Part shown: piece by piece, positions 1 through 6,575 of the stretch
How the letters are laid out: every line of letters begins with the position of its first letter
Numbering within the stretch: position 1 is the stretch's first letter
DNA from: a virus
Length of the DNA: 26,986 nucleotides
Direction: 5' to 3' (one strand)
Virus record (IMG/VR): IMGVR_UViG_3300028177_000028
Coordinates: 1 to 26,986 of that record
Made by a program: the position numbers and the translations under genes
The notes under the pieces: model-generated
What the model was told of the DNA's origin: nothing
The model's input: the letters and a program-made list of their open reading frames with translations, nothing else
Databases searched by the model: none

Positions 1-459
1 TAGTTCTTTAATTATTTTATCCGTACTACCAAAGTTAATGCTACCCAAACATATAGTAACATCGTACTCGATGGTTGCTTCATAATCCAATGTATGTACC
101 ATTATATCTGCACGTTCATTGTACGGGTCTATGCCCGTTAAGTTTTGGATTTTTCCTTTGAACTCATTATATCCACAGCCAATATCCAATACGTTAGTTG
201 GATTTAATGCATTCACCTCATCAATGATGCTCAACCCACTGTACTTATATTTCTTGGTCTCGGGTTGCCAAACTTTAGCGAAGTAATTTTCCATTACTGC
301 TTCGTCGATTAAATTAGTAAGTACAACAATATCATTATCTGGATTTATATCAATGCAAAATTCCCCACTTATTGCTTGTCGTAACGCATTTGTGTTTAAT
401 AATAATTGTGGACTGTCCTTAACCATTTGATTAATTTTGTTAAATATTTTTGTATTCAT
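1..459 (-). CDS. SAM-dependent methyltransferase, class I (3' end cut by window)
   Basis: The reading frame starts at the ATG at 459-457 and stays open to base 1, giving 153 codons, so the C-terminus lies outside the window. Residues 90-96 read VLDIGCG, the glycine-rich SAM-binding motif I of Rossmann-fold methyltransferases, followed about 12 residues later by TGIDPY, which fits the acidic end of strand beta-2. The substrate cannot be told. The start overlaps the stop of the sulfotransferase-like gene by one base (TAATG), so the two are probably translated together. With the SGNH hydrolase next door this suggests small-molecule or glycan modification. The methyltransferase fold is seen clearly; the role is inference. 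Confidence 0.75.
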   Translation of the reverse strand, partial: MNTKIFNKINQMVKDSPQLLLNTNALRQAISGEFCIDINPDNDIVVLTNLIDEAVMENYFAKVWQPETKKYKYSGLSIIDEVNALNPTNVLDIGCGYNEFKGKIQNLTGIDPYNERADIMVHTLDYEATIEYDVTICLGSINFGSTDKIIKEL

Positions 460-1031
460 TATTTTATTATACTTACTAAAATGTCGTCGTACGAGGTGTT
501 TACTTCTATATCTAACCCAAATGTAGTTTTAATCCATTCTGTTGTAAAGTAATTCCATGTTGCATTGTGTTTATGTGCAAATCGTAATATATTATTATTT
601 TGCTCTTTAATCGCATCGAACATATTTTCACTATTTTTATAATGACTGTAGTTGGGGTATGATATTTCAAACCCACCTGCTTGATGCCACCATGCATTGC
701 TAACTTCATTTGGTCTATAAACTAACATAGCCCAATCATCGATGAATCCTGGTTTAATCACATCTAGCATATATGCCCAATCATGACTTTTAACTATTTT
801 AATTCCATCTCCACCATGCCATGCTTGGTCTACCTTAGTTGGGTCAGGATAGAACTCCATTCCTTGTCCAAAGTATGCACCTTTATGCCCACTGTAAGTA
901 TTATGTGCGTATTCACGTTCTGGCATTCTATCCGATGTATTAAATGCACTATCAGATTCTAATATTTGGGCAATCCCAGACCATTTACTTCCCGGCACAC
1001 CTGTAAAAAATATTCTATTAGGTAAATTCAT
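459..1031 (-). CDS. Sulfotransferase-like protein
   Basis: This 190-residue protein opens with RIFFTGVPGSKWSGIAQIL (residues 6-24). A beta strand followed by a glycine/serine loop and helix at the N-terminus is the layout of the PAPS 5'-phosphosulfate loop of sulfotransferases. Later WAMLVYRPNEVSNAWW (around 100-115) fits the 3'-phosphate-binding region, where a strand ends in R-x-P. Sulfotransferases move sulfate from PAPS to sugars or small molecules. The protein is shorter than most bacterial sulfotransferases (about 250-300), so it may be minimal or divergent. It overlaps the SGNH gene by 14 nt and shares TAATG with the methyltransferase. A P-loop kinase-like fold is the main alternative. 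Confidence 0.55.
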   Translation of the reverse strand: MNLPNRIFFTGVPGSKWSGIAQILESDSAFNTSDRMPEREYAHNTYSGHKGAYFGQGMEFYPDPTKVDQAWHGGDGIKIVKSHDWAYMLDVIKPGFIDDWAMLVYRPNEVSNAWWHQAGGFEISYPNYSHYKNSENMFDAIKEQNNNILRFAHKHNATWNYFTTEWIKTTFGLDIEVNTSYDDILVSIIK

Positions 1032-1851
1032 AATTCTCCATTACGTATTCAAATGCTTGTTGATGTGCTTCTTCTAGTGGGTGTCCGTTTTTTTTACCCA
1101 TAGGAAATCCACACTCTTGTGCCCAACTATTAAACCCCATACCATTGAACCAAAATATATCAGGTTCTACAATATTCTGAATCGTGTCTACATAATCGGG
1201 GCAATGGTATTTTTTATCAAGAATCAATTCATCAGTACATGTCATCATGAATGATATGTTCATATTTTTTAATATGCTTGAAACTAATAGCATCAATTTC
1301 AAAGTTTCGAACTTATTCCATAATTCCGATTGCAAATATTTAAAGTACAATGTTGATATTTCTGATTTATCATATGGTCGCACTGTTCTCCATGAATCAC
1401 AATAGGGATTAGTGGAAACATCGACATCAATCATGGTTTCGGATTCTAGAAGTATTTTCATTTCCTCATCCTCGTAATTTTCATCATAGATATCCCATCT
1501 GTCGATGAATGTCCAATTTAAAACAACAAAATCATCTACTGTAATGTGTGGGAGATATTTGAAAAATTTCCTAGAAATCGTTGAGTTGGAACAACCTGGG
1601 TTCGCAAAACACCTATATTCCATATTCATTTTATTTGCGTATAACGCAGTCCATGTGCTTCTACTATAGCCAGCGGTTATGGCAGTTATCCTATGATTGA
1701 AATCACTATCACTAAATTTCCCAATACGAATTTTTGAATGGTATTTTTTGTATGTTGAGAATGTCCCCACATCGGAAAGTGGGGTTGCTAATTCATCTTT
1801 TAACTCCGAACCCCACGTGAAACTGTCGCCAAAAGCAATTAATTTATTCAT
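1018..1851 (-). CDS. SGNH/GDSL-type hydrolase-like protein
   Basis: The 277-residue protein starts MNKLIAFGDSFTWGSEL. GDS at residues 8-10 is block I of SGNH hydrolases and carries the nucleophile serine. FANPGCSNSTISRK fits block II (glycine), VVLNWTFIDRW sits where block III is expected, and GHPLEEAHQ (histidine near 257) fits the C-terminal catalytic His block. Members hydrolyse esters, often acetyl groups on sugars. No signal peptide is visible, so it probably acts in the cytoplasm or on the virion. No Shine-Dalgarno sequence precedes the ATG; instead a perfect 10-bp inverted repeat (1857-1885) ends 6 nt upstream. Similar proteins occur in marine phages (recalled, not checked). Confidence 0.75.
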   Translation of the reverse strand: MNKLIAFGDSFTWGSELKDELATPLSDVGTFSTYKKYHSKIRIGKFSDSDFNHRITAITAGYSRSTWTALYANKMNMEYRCFANPGCSNSTISRKFFKYLPHITVDDFVVLNWTFIDRWDIYDENYEDEEMKILLESETMIDVDVSTNPYCDSWRTVRPYDKSEISTLYFKYLQSELWNKFETLKLMLLVSSILKNMNISFMMTCTDELILDKKYHCPDYVDTIQNIVEPDIFWFNGMGFNSWAQECGFPMGKKNGHPLEEAHQQAFEYVMENYEFT

Positions 1852-1856
1852 GTGGG

Positions 1857-1885
1857 TATTTAGTACAGCGGTAGTGTACTAAATA
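1857..1885 (-). repeat. Inverted repeat just upstream of the SGNH gene
   Basis: TATTTAGTAC (1857-1866) and GTACTAAATA (1876-1885) are perfect 10-bp arms around a 9-nt loop. The hairpin spans the TAG stop of the gene at 1879-2415 and ends 6 nt before the ATG at 1851. No T-run follows it on the minus strand, so it is not a typical intrinsic terminator. It more likely affects translation of the SGNH gene or RNA processing. Confidence 0.6.
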
Positions 1886-2415
1886 ATATTTGCTTGTTGT
1901 TGGATTAAGATAATGTCTTTATCTTTATTATCGTAAACAGAGTTTGTTTTGAGACCCGCTGATTCACGCATTGTGTTGAGGTCTGCTTCTTTGTTGATTC
2001 TGTATTCTCTAGGACTAAGTAGTAAACGTGATTCTAAGTAATCAACATCGAAATCCATTTCACTATCGTCGTACTTAACAGTCCAATCCGATGCTTCGTA
2101 CTCAGTTAATGATGCTAAATCCTTAACTAACTCTTCGATTTGTTTAGGTAGTGAACTTCTACGTTTAACTTCAACGTACACTAAGTAACGGTTTGGTTTA
2201 ATTTCACCAGGACTACGGTCTGCATCTAGCACAAAGTCATAACCTTTCTCAAACCATTCAACTAAATCATCTGCTACTTTGCTGTTTTTAGTATAAAAAC
2301 TAACTGTAGCAATATCGTCGTCATTGCCCATCTTACTAACGAACTCATCGATGTGTACGGTAGGTTTAATCAACCCAACCATATCTTTGTGATTTAATCC
2401 TTCCTGTAGGTTCAT
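1879..2415 (-). CDS. Conserved T4-like phage protein of unknown function
   Basis: The protein has 178 residues, is mixed alpha/beta in appearance and acidic. It has no signal peptide, membrane segment or catalytic motif I can name. The start MNLQEGLNHKDMVGLIKPT and the phrase FVLDADRSPGE resemble a hypothetical protein I recall from cyanophage genomes near replication genes; this was not checked. The gene lies 2 nt after the 70-residue gene and ends in the hairpin at 1857-1885, so it is probably the last cistron of a cluster starting at gp44. A weak AGG sits about 11 nt before the ATG. Function unknown. Confidence 0.7.
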   Translation of the reverse strand: MNLQEGLNHKDMVGLIKPTVHIDEFVSKMGNDDDIATVSFYTKNSKVADDLVEWFEKGYDFVLDADRSPGEIKPNRYLVYVEVKRRSSLPKQIEELVKDLASLTEYEASDWTVKYDDSEMDFDVDYLESRLLLSPREYRINKEADLNTMRESAGLKTNSVYDNKDKDIILIQQQANII

Positions 2416-2417
2416 TT

Positions 2418-2630
2418 TTAAATACCTGCTAGTTTTTTAAGGTCAGATTGCTCAACACTTTCATTTGTTGATGCGTTGTAATTACCATTATCGTCCAAAC
2501 TATCCTCTAAAGCCTCTGCTTCGTCCTTTATAACTCTTGCGAATCCATCTAGTTCAATGCTATCCATCGGGGACAAATCCTCACCTTTATATATTTTTAA
2601 TATTTCTATTAAGTGATGTGTTATTGTCAT
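2418..2630 (-). CDS. Small acidic hypothetical protein
   Basis: A 70-residue protein, acidic in the middle (KDEAEALEDSLDDNG), probably helical at the N-terminus and disordered at the C-terminus. It starts one base after the stop of the 175-residue gene (TAG-C-ATG) with AGGAAG as Shine-Dalgarno, and it ends 2 nt before the next start. It is clearly part of the gp44-linked cluster. I do not recognise the family and assign no function. Confidence 0.65.
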   Translation of the reverse strand: MTITHHLIEILKIYKGEDLSPMDSIELDGFARVIKDEAEALEDSLDDNGNYNASTNESVEQSDLKKLAGI

Positions 2631-2631
2631 G

Positions 2632-3159
2632 CTATGCTTCCTGTTCTGTTCCTTCTTTATTCAAATCTTGCTCGTACGCTAAATTTAAATCCTCTAAGTC
2701 AATGTCTTGACCTTCTAGTTCTGTGCTACCTGTTTGAATATCTGTGATTAAGTCTTTCGGCATCGTAATTTCAACTAACCAAATGTCTTTCTCAATAATC
2801 TTTGGTTTCTTTGTACCATCGATAAAGTCATCAGATGTCATAACTTTAATAGGGATTTTCATTGTTGATTTCTTGTACTTGACTGTACAATCGAATGGGA
2901 GTAAACGCTTTGCTCCACGAGGGTCGGGCATACTATCTGCTAACCACATGAATGTACACGTTACTGTATAACGTCCAATTTCTGGACCTTGTACTAATTC
3001 GCCTAAATCCCAATTTTGGAATGCATAGATATCAATTTCATCCAACACCCTCTCAAAATCTAGTAATGCGTTTACACTACCATCACTTAGGTACAGGTCT
3101 TTGATTGTTTTTGATATTTGCCAGTAATCAACGTCGTTGTCTAAAAAGTTCTTTTTCAT
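2632..3159 (-). CDS. Conserved T4-like phage protein of unknown function
   Basis: The 175-residue protein has a beta-rich core with VTCTFMWLADSMPDPRGAKR (around 74-93) and a strongly acidic C-terminal tail. I recall marine T4-like phages having a hypothetical protein with a matching W-x-x-x-x-MPDP-x-G-x-(K/R)R motif beside replication genes, but this is unverified. It lies where T4 has the small clamp-loader subunit gp62, directly after gp44, and is close to gp62 in length (T4 gp62 is 187), yet I see no sequence resemblance. No Shine-Dalgarno sequence is visible, and a TATAAATA lies only a few bases before the ATG. Confidence 0.65.
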   Translation of the reverse strand: MKKNFLDNDVDYWQISKTIKDLYLSDGSVNALLDFERVLDEIDIYAFQNWDLGELVQGPEIGRYTVTCTFMWLADSMPDPRGAKRLLPFDCTVKYKKSTMKIPIKVMTSDDFIDGTKKPKIIEKDIWLVEITMPKDLITDIQTGSTELEGQDIDLEDLNLAYEQDLNKEGTEQEA

Positions 3160-3176
3160 GTATCTATTTATACATT

Positions 3177-4091
3177 TTAAGTTGTTAGTTCAACCAATGT
3201 AGCACTAAGGTTAATTTCTGGGTCAGCAACGAAACTATGATTAACTAATCCATTACGTATTGATAGGATTGCTTTGTCCCTCATTTCATCAGTATCACCA
3301 AACAAGTCTAAGTTATCATATAACCATCGGTACACTTCTTCCATGTCATCGGGTCTGACACTAGTACATAATAACTTTCTCGCTTCCTTAATCTTACCTT
3401 CTTTGAATAAGTTAACCGCACTTAATTTATAATCTTGCATCCCACCCTCATCCCCGTTGGGGGCAGTTAATGTGCCATCAGAACTGCTCATCTGACACAT
3501 ATTTAAACACTTACGGAGGTCTGGGTATGTTGCTTTGACATAACTATCAAGTACATCTAGGTCGAACTCAACGTTCTCATCAATTAGTACCTGTGCGATT
3601 CTCGATGTGAAATCGGTTTTATCAACCTTCTCAATATGAAACCCTTGGCATCTACTGTGTAACGCAGGGATGATTTTATTTGGGTAATTACATGTTAGAA
3701 TGAATCTTGCATTAGATGCATATGTCTCCATTACACCACGCAACGCGGCTTGCCCATTGGGGGATATGTAATCCGCCTCATCTAATAGTACAACTTTAAA
3801 TTCGCCGAACGACATGGTACCAACAAAATTAGTAATCTTGTCTCTAATGGTATCTACACTGTTCTCACGACTCGCATTAATCTCAAGGGTATCGAACTTA
3901 TTAACACCCAATGAGTTGATTAGTATCTTCGCCAATGTTGTTTTACCAACACCTGCTGAACCACTGAAAAGAAGATGCGGTATGGTACCATCATCTATCC
4001 AACTCTGTACTTGTTTTCGTTGTACATCATCTCTGAATACATATCCATCTACAGTAGATGGTCTGTACTTTTCAGTCCACAATTGTTTCAT
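3177..4091 (-). CDS. 44: Sliding-clamp loader large subunit (T4 gp44-like AAA+ ATPase)
   Basis: This 304-residue AAA+ protein is the ATPase that opens and loads the ring-shaped DNA clamp on primed DNA. It begins LWTEKYRPSTVDGYV, the typical RFC-box start of clamp loaders. Walker A is GSAGVGKTT (44-52), Walker B VVLLDEAD (100-107), sensor 1 ILTCN with Asn135, and SRC (146-148) carries the arginine finger. T4 gp44 is 319 residues, so it is full length. No gp62 or gp45 gene is recognised nearby. No Shine-Dalgarno sequence is seen; the ATG ends one arm of an 8-bp inverted repeat whose other arm overlaps a TATAAT promoter-like element. Identification is firm. Confidence 0.95.
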   Translation of the reverse strand: MKQLWTEKYRPSTVDGYVFRDDVQRKQVQSWIDDGTIPHLLFSGSAGVGKTTLAKILINSLGVNKFDTLEINASRENSVDTIRDKITNFVGTMSFGEFKVVLLDEADYISPNGQAALRGVMETYASNARFILTCNYPNKIIPALHSRCQGFHIEKVDKTDFTSRIAQVLIDENVEFDLDVLDSYVKATYPDLRKCLNMCQMSSSDGTLTAPNGDEGGMQDYKLSAVNLFKEGKIKEARKLLCTSVRPDDMEEVYRWLYDNLDLFGDTDEMRDKAILSIRNGLVNHSFVADPEINLSATLVELTT

Positions 4092-4122
4092 AATATAATC
4101 TGTTTTAAAAAACTATATTATA
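4090..4122 (-). promoter_or_regulatory. TATAAT element and start-codon hairpin of gp44
   Basis: TATAAT lies at 4122-4117 on the minus strand, 26 nt before the gp44 ATG. It overlaps the arm at 4114-4121, which is complementary to 4090-4097, the arm that ends with the AT of the start codon. G-U and A-U pairs can extend the stem. RNA starting at this promoter would lack the 5' arm, whereas read-through RNA would hide the start codon. The DNA is AT-rich, so an 8-bp match alone is weak evidence; the shared layout at two other genes strengthens it. Confidence 0.4.
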
Positions 4123-4127
4123 ACTTA

Positions 4128-4412
4128 TTAAAAGGAAAAATAATTCTTAACTTTGTCCCAAAATGAGTGTTTTGGTGCTACGTACGCAGGTTTCTTTTTG
4201 GTAGGGGGGGTTGGTTTACCAACAATCTTAGCAGGTGCTTTCTTCTTTGCTACTGATGATGCTTTCTTTTTAGGTGCTTTCTTTTTAGCAGTCTTCGATG
4301 CTTTAATAAGTTCAGTAATCATATCCTTTTTGGATTTCCTGCGGTCTAACTCAATGCCGATAGTTCTACCATGTGCTTCCAATTGTTTCTTTGTCATTTT
4401 CTGCAAATTCAT
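4128..4412 (-). CDS. Lysine-rich DNA-binding-like protein with SAP/Rho-N-like N-terminus
   Basis: A 94-residue protein in two parts. Residues 1-36 (MTKKQLEAHGRTIGIELDRR, then KSKKDMITEL) have the helix-turn-helix spacing of SAP, HeH or Rho-N domains, which bind nucleic acid. Residues about 40-80 are Lys/Ala/Pro repeats (KKKAPKKKA, KKKAPAK) like the tails of histone H1 and bacterial Hc1 proteins. The end, HSFWDKVKNYFSF, is aromatic and amphipathic. Together this suggests a small DNA-compacting or RNA-binding protein. The Shine-Dalgarno AAGGAG sits well before the ATG at 4412. It lies between the DNA methyltransferase and gp44 genes. Function is inference from composition and the N-terminal motif. 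Confidence 0.65.
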   Translation of the reverse strand: MNLQKMTKKQLEAHGRTIGIELDRRKSKKDMITELIKASKTAKKKAPKKKASSVAKKKAPAKIVGKPTPPTKKKPAYVAPKHSFWDKVKNYFSF

Positions 4413-4461
4413 CTTCTTCTCCTTGTGTGAAATTTTGTATTTTTATTTAGTTAATATTATG

Positions 4462-5148
4462 TTAGAAGAATAATTCTTTAAACATGTTGATTTTATTTGA
4501 CTGTTTTGTCTCTCGCATATTATCAGATGATACCTTATAATAAACATCGTTTAATTCTATACCGATAAACCCTCGGTTCATCGATTTACATGACATTCCA
4601 GTTGTTGCAGTGCCCATAAAACAATCCAACACAGTATCATTCTCATTTGTGAAGTTTTCAATTACCCAATCAGAAACCTCACGATGCATTACTGCTTTGT
4701 GATTTTTTGGCATGTTAGAGTTTACGGATGTCGTTATTGTGTTTTTGGTATATGTACTGTTGGATGTTAACGATGCTTCACCAAACACAATTATATATTC
4801 ATGCGAATTCGTAATGCTACCACCTGATGCTGGCATTGGGTTGGATTTCTCCCATATAATTACTTCCTGTATTGCATCGCTGTATTTCCCAATAAGATTG
4901 AAAACATCTTTTTTATTATAAAAGTTTTTCTGTATGTTGAAGAATACATTGCCATTGGTAATTCGTATCAATTCATCTATCACATTGCACATCCACGCAT
5001 AATAGTCATCAACTATATCATCGTAGTGGTCGTATTTGTCGTTGCGTTTTCTATTATATGGTGGAGATGTGAACGCAAAATCAACAGAATTATCTGCCAT
5101 CTTCTTCATTTCGTCCAAGCAATCACCATGAATCAATACTTCAATCAT
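4462..5148 (-). CDS. DNA methyltransferase, N6-adenine/N4-cytosine type (beta class)
   Basis: This 228-residue enzyme moves a methyl group from SAM to an exocyclic amino group in DNA. The catalytic motif IV TSPPYN (27-32) comes before the SAM-binding motif I region DCFMGTATTG (175-184), the order of beta-class enzymes (N6_N4_Mtase family). The GDC-x-x-x-M start and the HREVSDWVIENFT stretch before motif I are also typical. The region between, about 40-160, would hold target recognition. No restriction endonuclease is adjacent, so it is an orphan, probably protecting or marking phage DNA. No clear Shine-Dalgarno sequence is seen. Adenine or cytosine specificity cannot be told from sequence alone. 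Confidence 0.9.
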   Translation of the reverse strand: MIEVLIHGDCLDEMKKMADNSVDFAFTSPPYNRKRNDKYDHYDDIVDDYYAWMCNVIDELIRITNGNVFFNIQKNFYNKKDVFNLIGKYSDAIQEVIIWEKSNPMPASGGSITNSHEYIIVFGEASLTSNSTYTKNTITTSVNSNMPKNHKAVMHREVSDWVIENFTNENDTVLDCFMGTATTGMSCKSMNRGFIGIELNDVYYKVSSDNMRETKQSNKINMFKELFF

Positions 5149-5169
5149 TCACTATATTTAAGAATATTA

Positions 5170-5580
5170 TTAAGCATTATGTGAGTTGTGCATTGACCCA
5201 TGAATACGTGCTCTATCAGATGTTACGACAATTGCATCAGTGTGGGTATCATCAATCTGTTTTACGTCGCTTACTAATAAAATATCATTGTTATCCACAC
5301 GGCGCAATGTCAAGTCAGTGTCGCCAACTTCAATTTTAATACCACGTGTCCATCTACCGTGTGATGTCAGTACATACTGCCCCACAGACACATCAGTTTG
5401 TTTGTCACCGATTGCATATACTTCCGCCCACCTAGGTCTAATGCCAGTAGATGTTTTATCGTCACCCGGAAGAATAATACCATTGGAAGTGAATCTCTCT
5501 CCAAAATGCATATCCTTTACTAGTATGTTATCGTGCAGTGCTTTAATTGAATCGATTTTGTATGTATTAATTGATGCCAT
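5170..5580 (-). CDS. 31: Co-chaperonin, T4 gp31-like
   Basis: This 136-residue GroES-fold protein is expected to cap the GroEL ring and enlarge the cage so that the major capsid protein can fold, as T4 gp31 does. IKALHDNILVKDM (12-24) aligns with the first strands of GroES. ERFTSNGIILPGDD (28-41) is the mobile loop, with the GIIL-type hydrophobic contact that docks on the GroEL apical domain. WAEVYAIGDKQTDVSVGQYV (51-70) matches the GroES pattern EV-x-A-x-G-x-G...V-x-x-G-x-x-V. It has a C-terminal extension of about 30 residues beyond the fold. It overlaps the preceding gene by TAATG. It is distinct from the canonical GroES at 24054-24341. Confidence 0.85.
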   Translation of the reverse strand: MASINTYKIDSIKALHDNILVKDMHFGERFTSNGIILPGDDKTSTGIRPRWAEVYAIGDKQTDVSVGQYVLTSHGRWTRGIKIEVGDTDLTLRRVDNNDILLVSDVKQIDDTHTDAIVVTSDRARIHGSMHNSHNA

Positions 5581-6035
5581 TAGATTTTTTTAACTCCTTT
5601 TTTACCACGTGACTTTTCTCGTGGTGTTTCTGTTTTTTTCTGTTCTACTTCTCTTGCTTTAGCAATTGCTGATGCTAATCCGCCTTTTTTAGGTTTGGAT
5701 TTAGTAGGGGTTCCCTCACTTACTTTTGGCGCAACTTCAACCACTTCTTTCGTTGATTCTAATGGTGTATCAAACCCTTCTATCGTCGTATCAACCACCG
5801 CAACTTCTATCTTCCCGCCCACCGGAACATCTTCTATTTGGTTTCTAATCTGCTTTCTATAATTTTGATTAACTTGGTGCGCCTTCGATGTAATGGTCTC
5901 ATTTTTCTTATCAATCACATCACCCTTTGCATTCACCCCCATATTTCCGACTGCCCGCACATTCTCATTTTTTAATAATAATGCCCCCATATCAACGGGT
6001 TTTCCAAGTGCTGACCGATATAATTTACTTGACAT
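5580..6035 (-). CDS. Conserved T4-like phage protein, mostly disordered
   Basis: A 151-residue protein with a conserved-looking N-terminus (LYRSALGKPVDMGALLLKNE, then VRAVGNMGVNAKGDVIDKKN) and a long Pro/Lys/Glu-rich disordered tail ending in KSRGKKGVKKI. I recall an N-terminal block like this in cyanophage hypothetical proteins from the structural region; unchecked. Such low-complexity tails occur in scaffold or assembly proteins. It is translated just before the gp31-like gene (TAATG overlap), so a role in capsid or tail assembly is reasonable but unproven. The Shine-Dalgarno GAGG lies about 10 nt before the ATG, and TTAAATAC, a weak late-promoter-like motif, lies about 34 nt before it. Confidence 0.7.
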   Translation of the reverse strand: MSSKLYRSALGKPVDMGALLLKNENVRAVGNMGVNAKGDVIDKKNETITSKAHQVNQNYRKQIRNQIEDVPVGGKIEVAVVDTTIEGFDTPLESTKEVVEVAPKVSEGTPTKSKPKKGGLASAIAKAREVEQKKTETPREKSRGKKGVKKI

Positions 6036-6071
6036 ATTTTCTGTACCTCGATATTAATTAATTACATGTAT

Positions 6072-6575
6072 TTAACGTAGAAATTCACCTACGTCTAAAT
6101 TGTAGAATATGCTATCTATTTTATGAACTTCTAATTTATACAATACATAACTAGAAACGCTTGACCCACGCCCAACCCCCCATATTATGTTATTTTGTAT
6201 CATAGTATCTACTAGGTATTTCATGTACTTCAATAGGTTAAATAAACTTCGTTCTTGATACATAATAAGTTCATACCCACATCGTTGGAGTTCCGCATCA
6301 GTGTTGCATTCCGATAATATGTACTCAGCGATATCTAAATCTTTGTACTCATTTGGCATATACCAATTTTCTTGATTTTTTCTATCAAATTCAAAGACAG
6401 TATCGGATGGTTCAACGTATTGCACTACGGTTTGGGTACCTGTGTAATTATTAACATTCGACACATTAACCCCATTTACTAAAAATTGGGAAGATGTGAT
6501 ATCAATTCCTTGCATAATAATATCACTAACATCATCCTCATCGTAGATGTATTGTCCGAATTTATCCTTTATCAT
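6072..6575 (-). CDS. DNA polymerase III alpha-like 'GRGS' domain protein (stand-alone fragment)
   Basis: The chosen start (MIKDKFGQY) overlaps the previous stop as ATGA; an in-frame ATG at 6593 is possible. The product has 167 residues. Its C-terminus reads GVGRGSSVSSYVLYKLEVHK followed by IDSIFYNLDVGEFLR. This matches the pattern in bacterial DNA polymerase III alpha, G-V-G-R-G-S-x-x-x-S-L-V-x-Y-x-L-x-I-T-x-I-D-P-x-x-Y-x-L-x-F-E-R-F-L. Pol III alpha is over 1100 residues and has a PHP domain and a catalytic Asp triad; neither is present here. It may be a remnant or a repurposed nucleotide- or DNA-binding domain. The match is seen directly; the function is unknown. Confidence 0.7.
   Translation of the reverse strand: MIKDKFGQYIYDEDDVSDIIMQGIDITSSQFLVNGVNVSNVNNYTGTQTVVQYVEPSDTVFEFDRKNQENWYMPNEYKDLDIAEYILSECNTDAELQRCGYELIMYQERSLFNLLKYMKYLVDTMIQNNIIWGVGRGSSVSSYVLYKLEVHKIDSIFYNLDVGEFLR

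Noticed and set aside
2632-3159. Clamp loader small subunit gp62
   Set aside because: Position and length fit, but I see no sequence similarity to T4 gp62.
3165-3172. Perfect TATAAATA on the minus strand before the gene at 2632-3159
   Set aside because: It is only about 5 nt from the ATG, so it would give a leaderless message; kept as chance match in AT-rich DNA.
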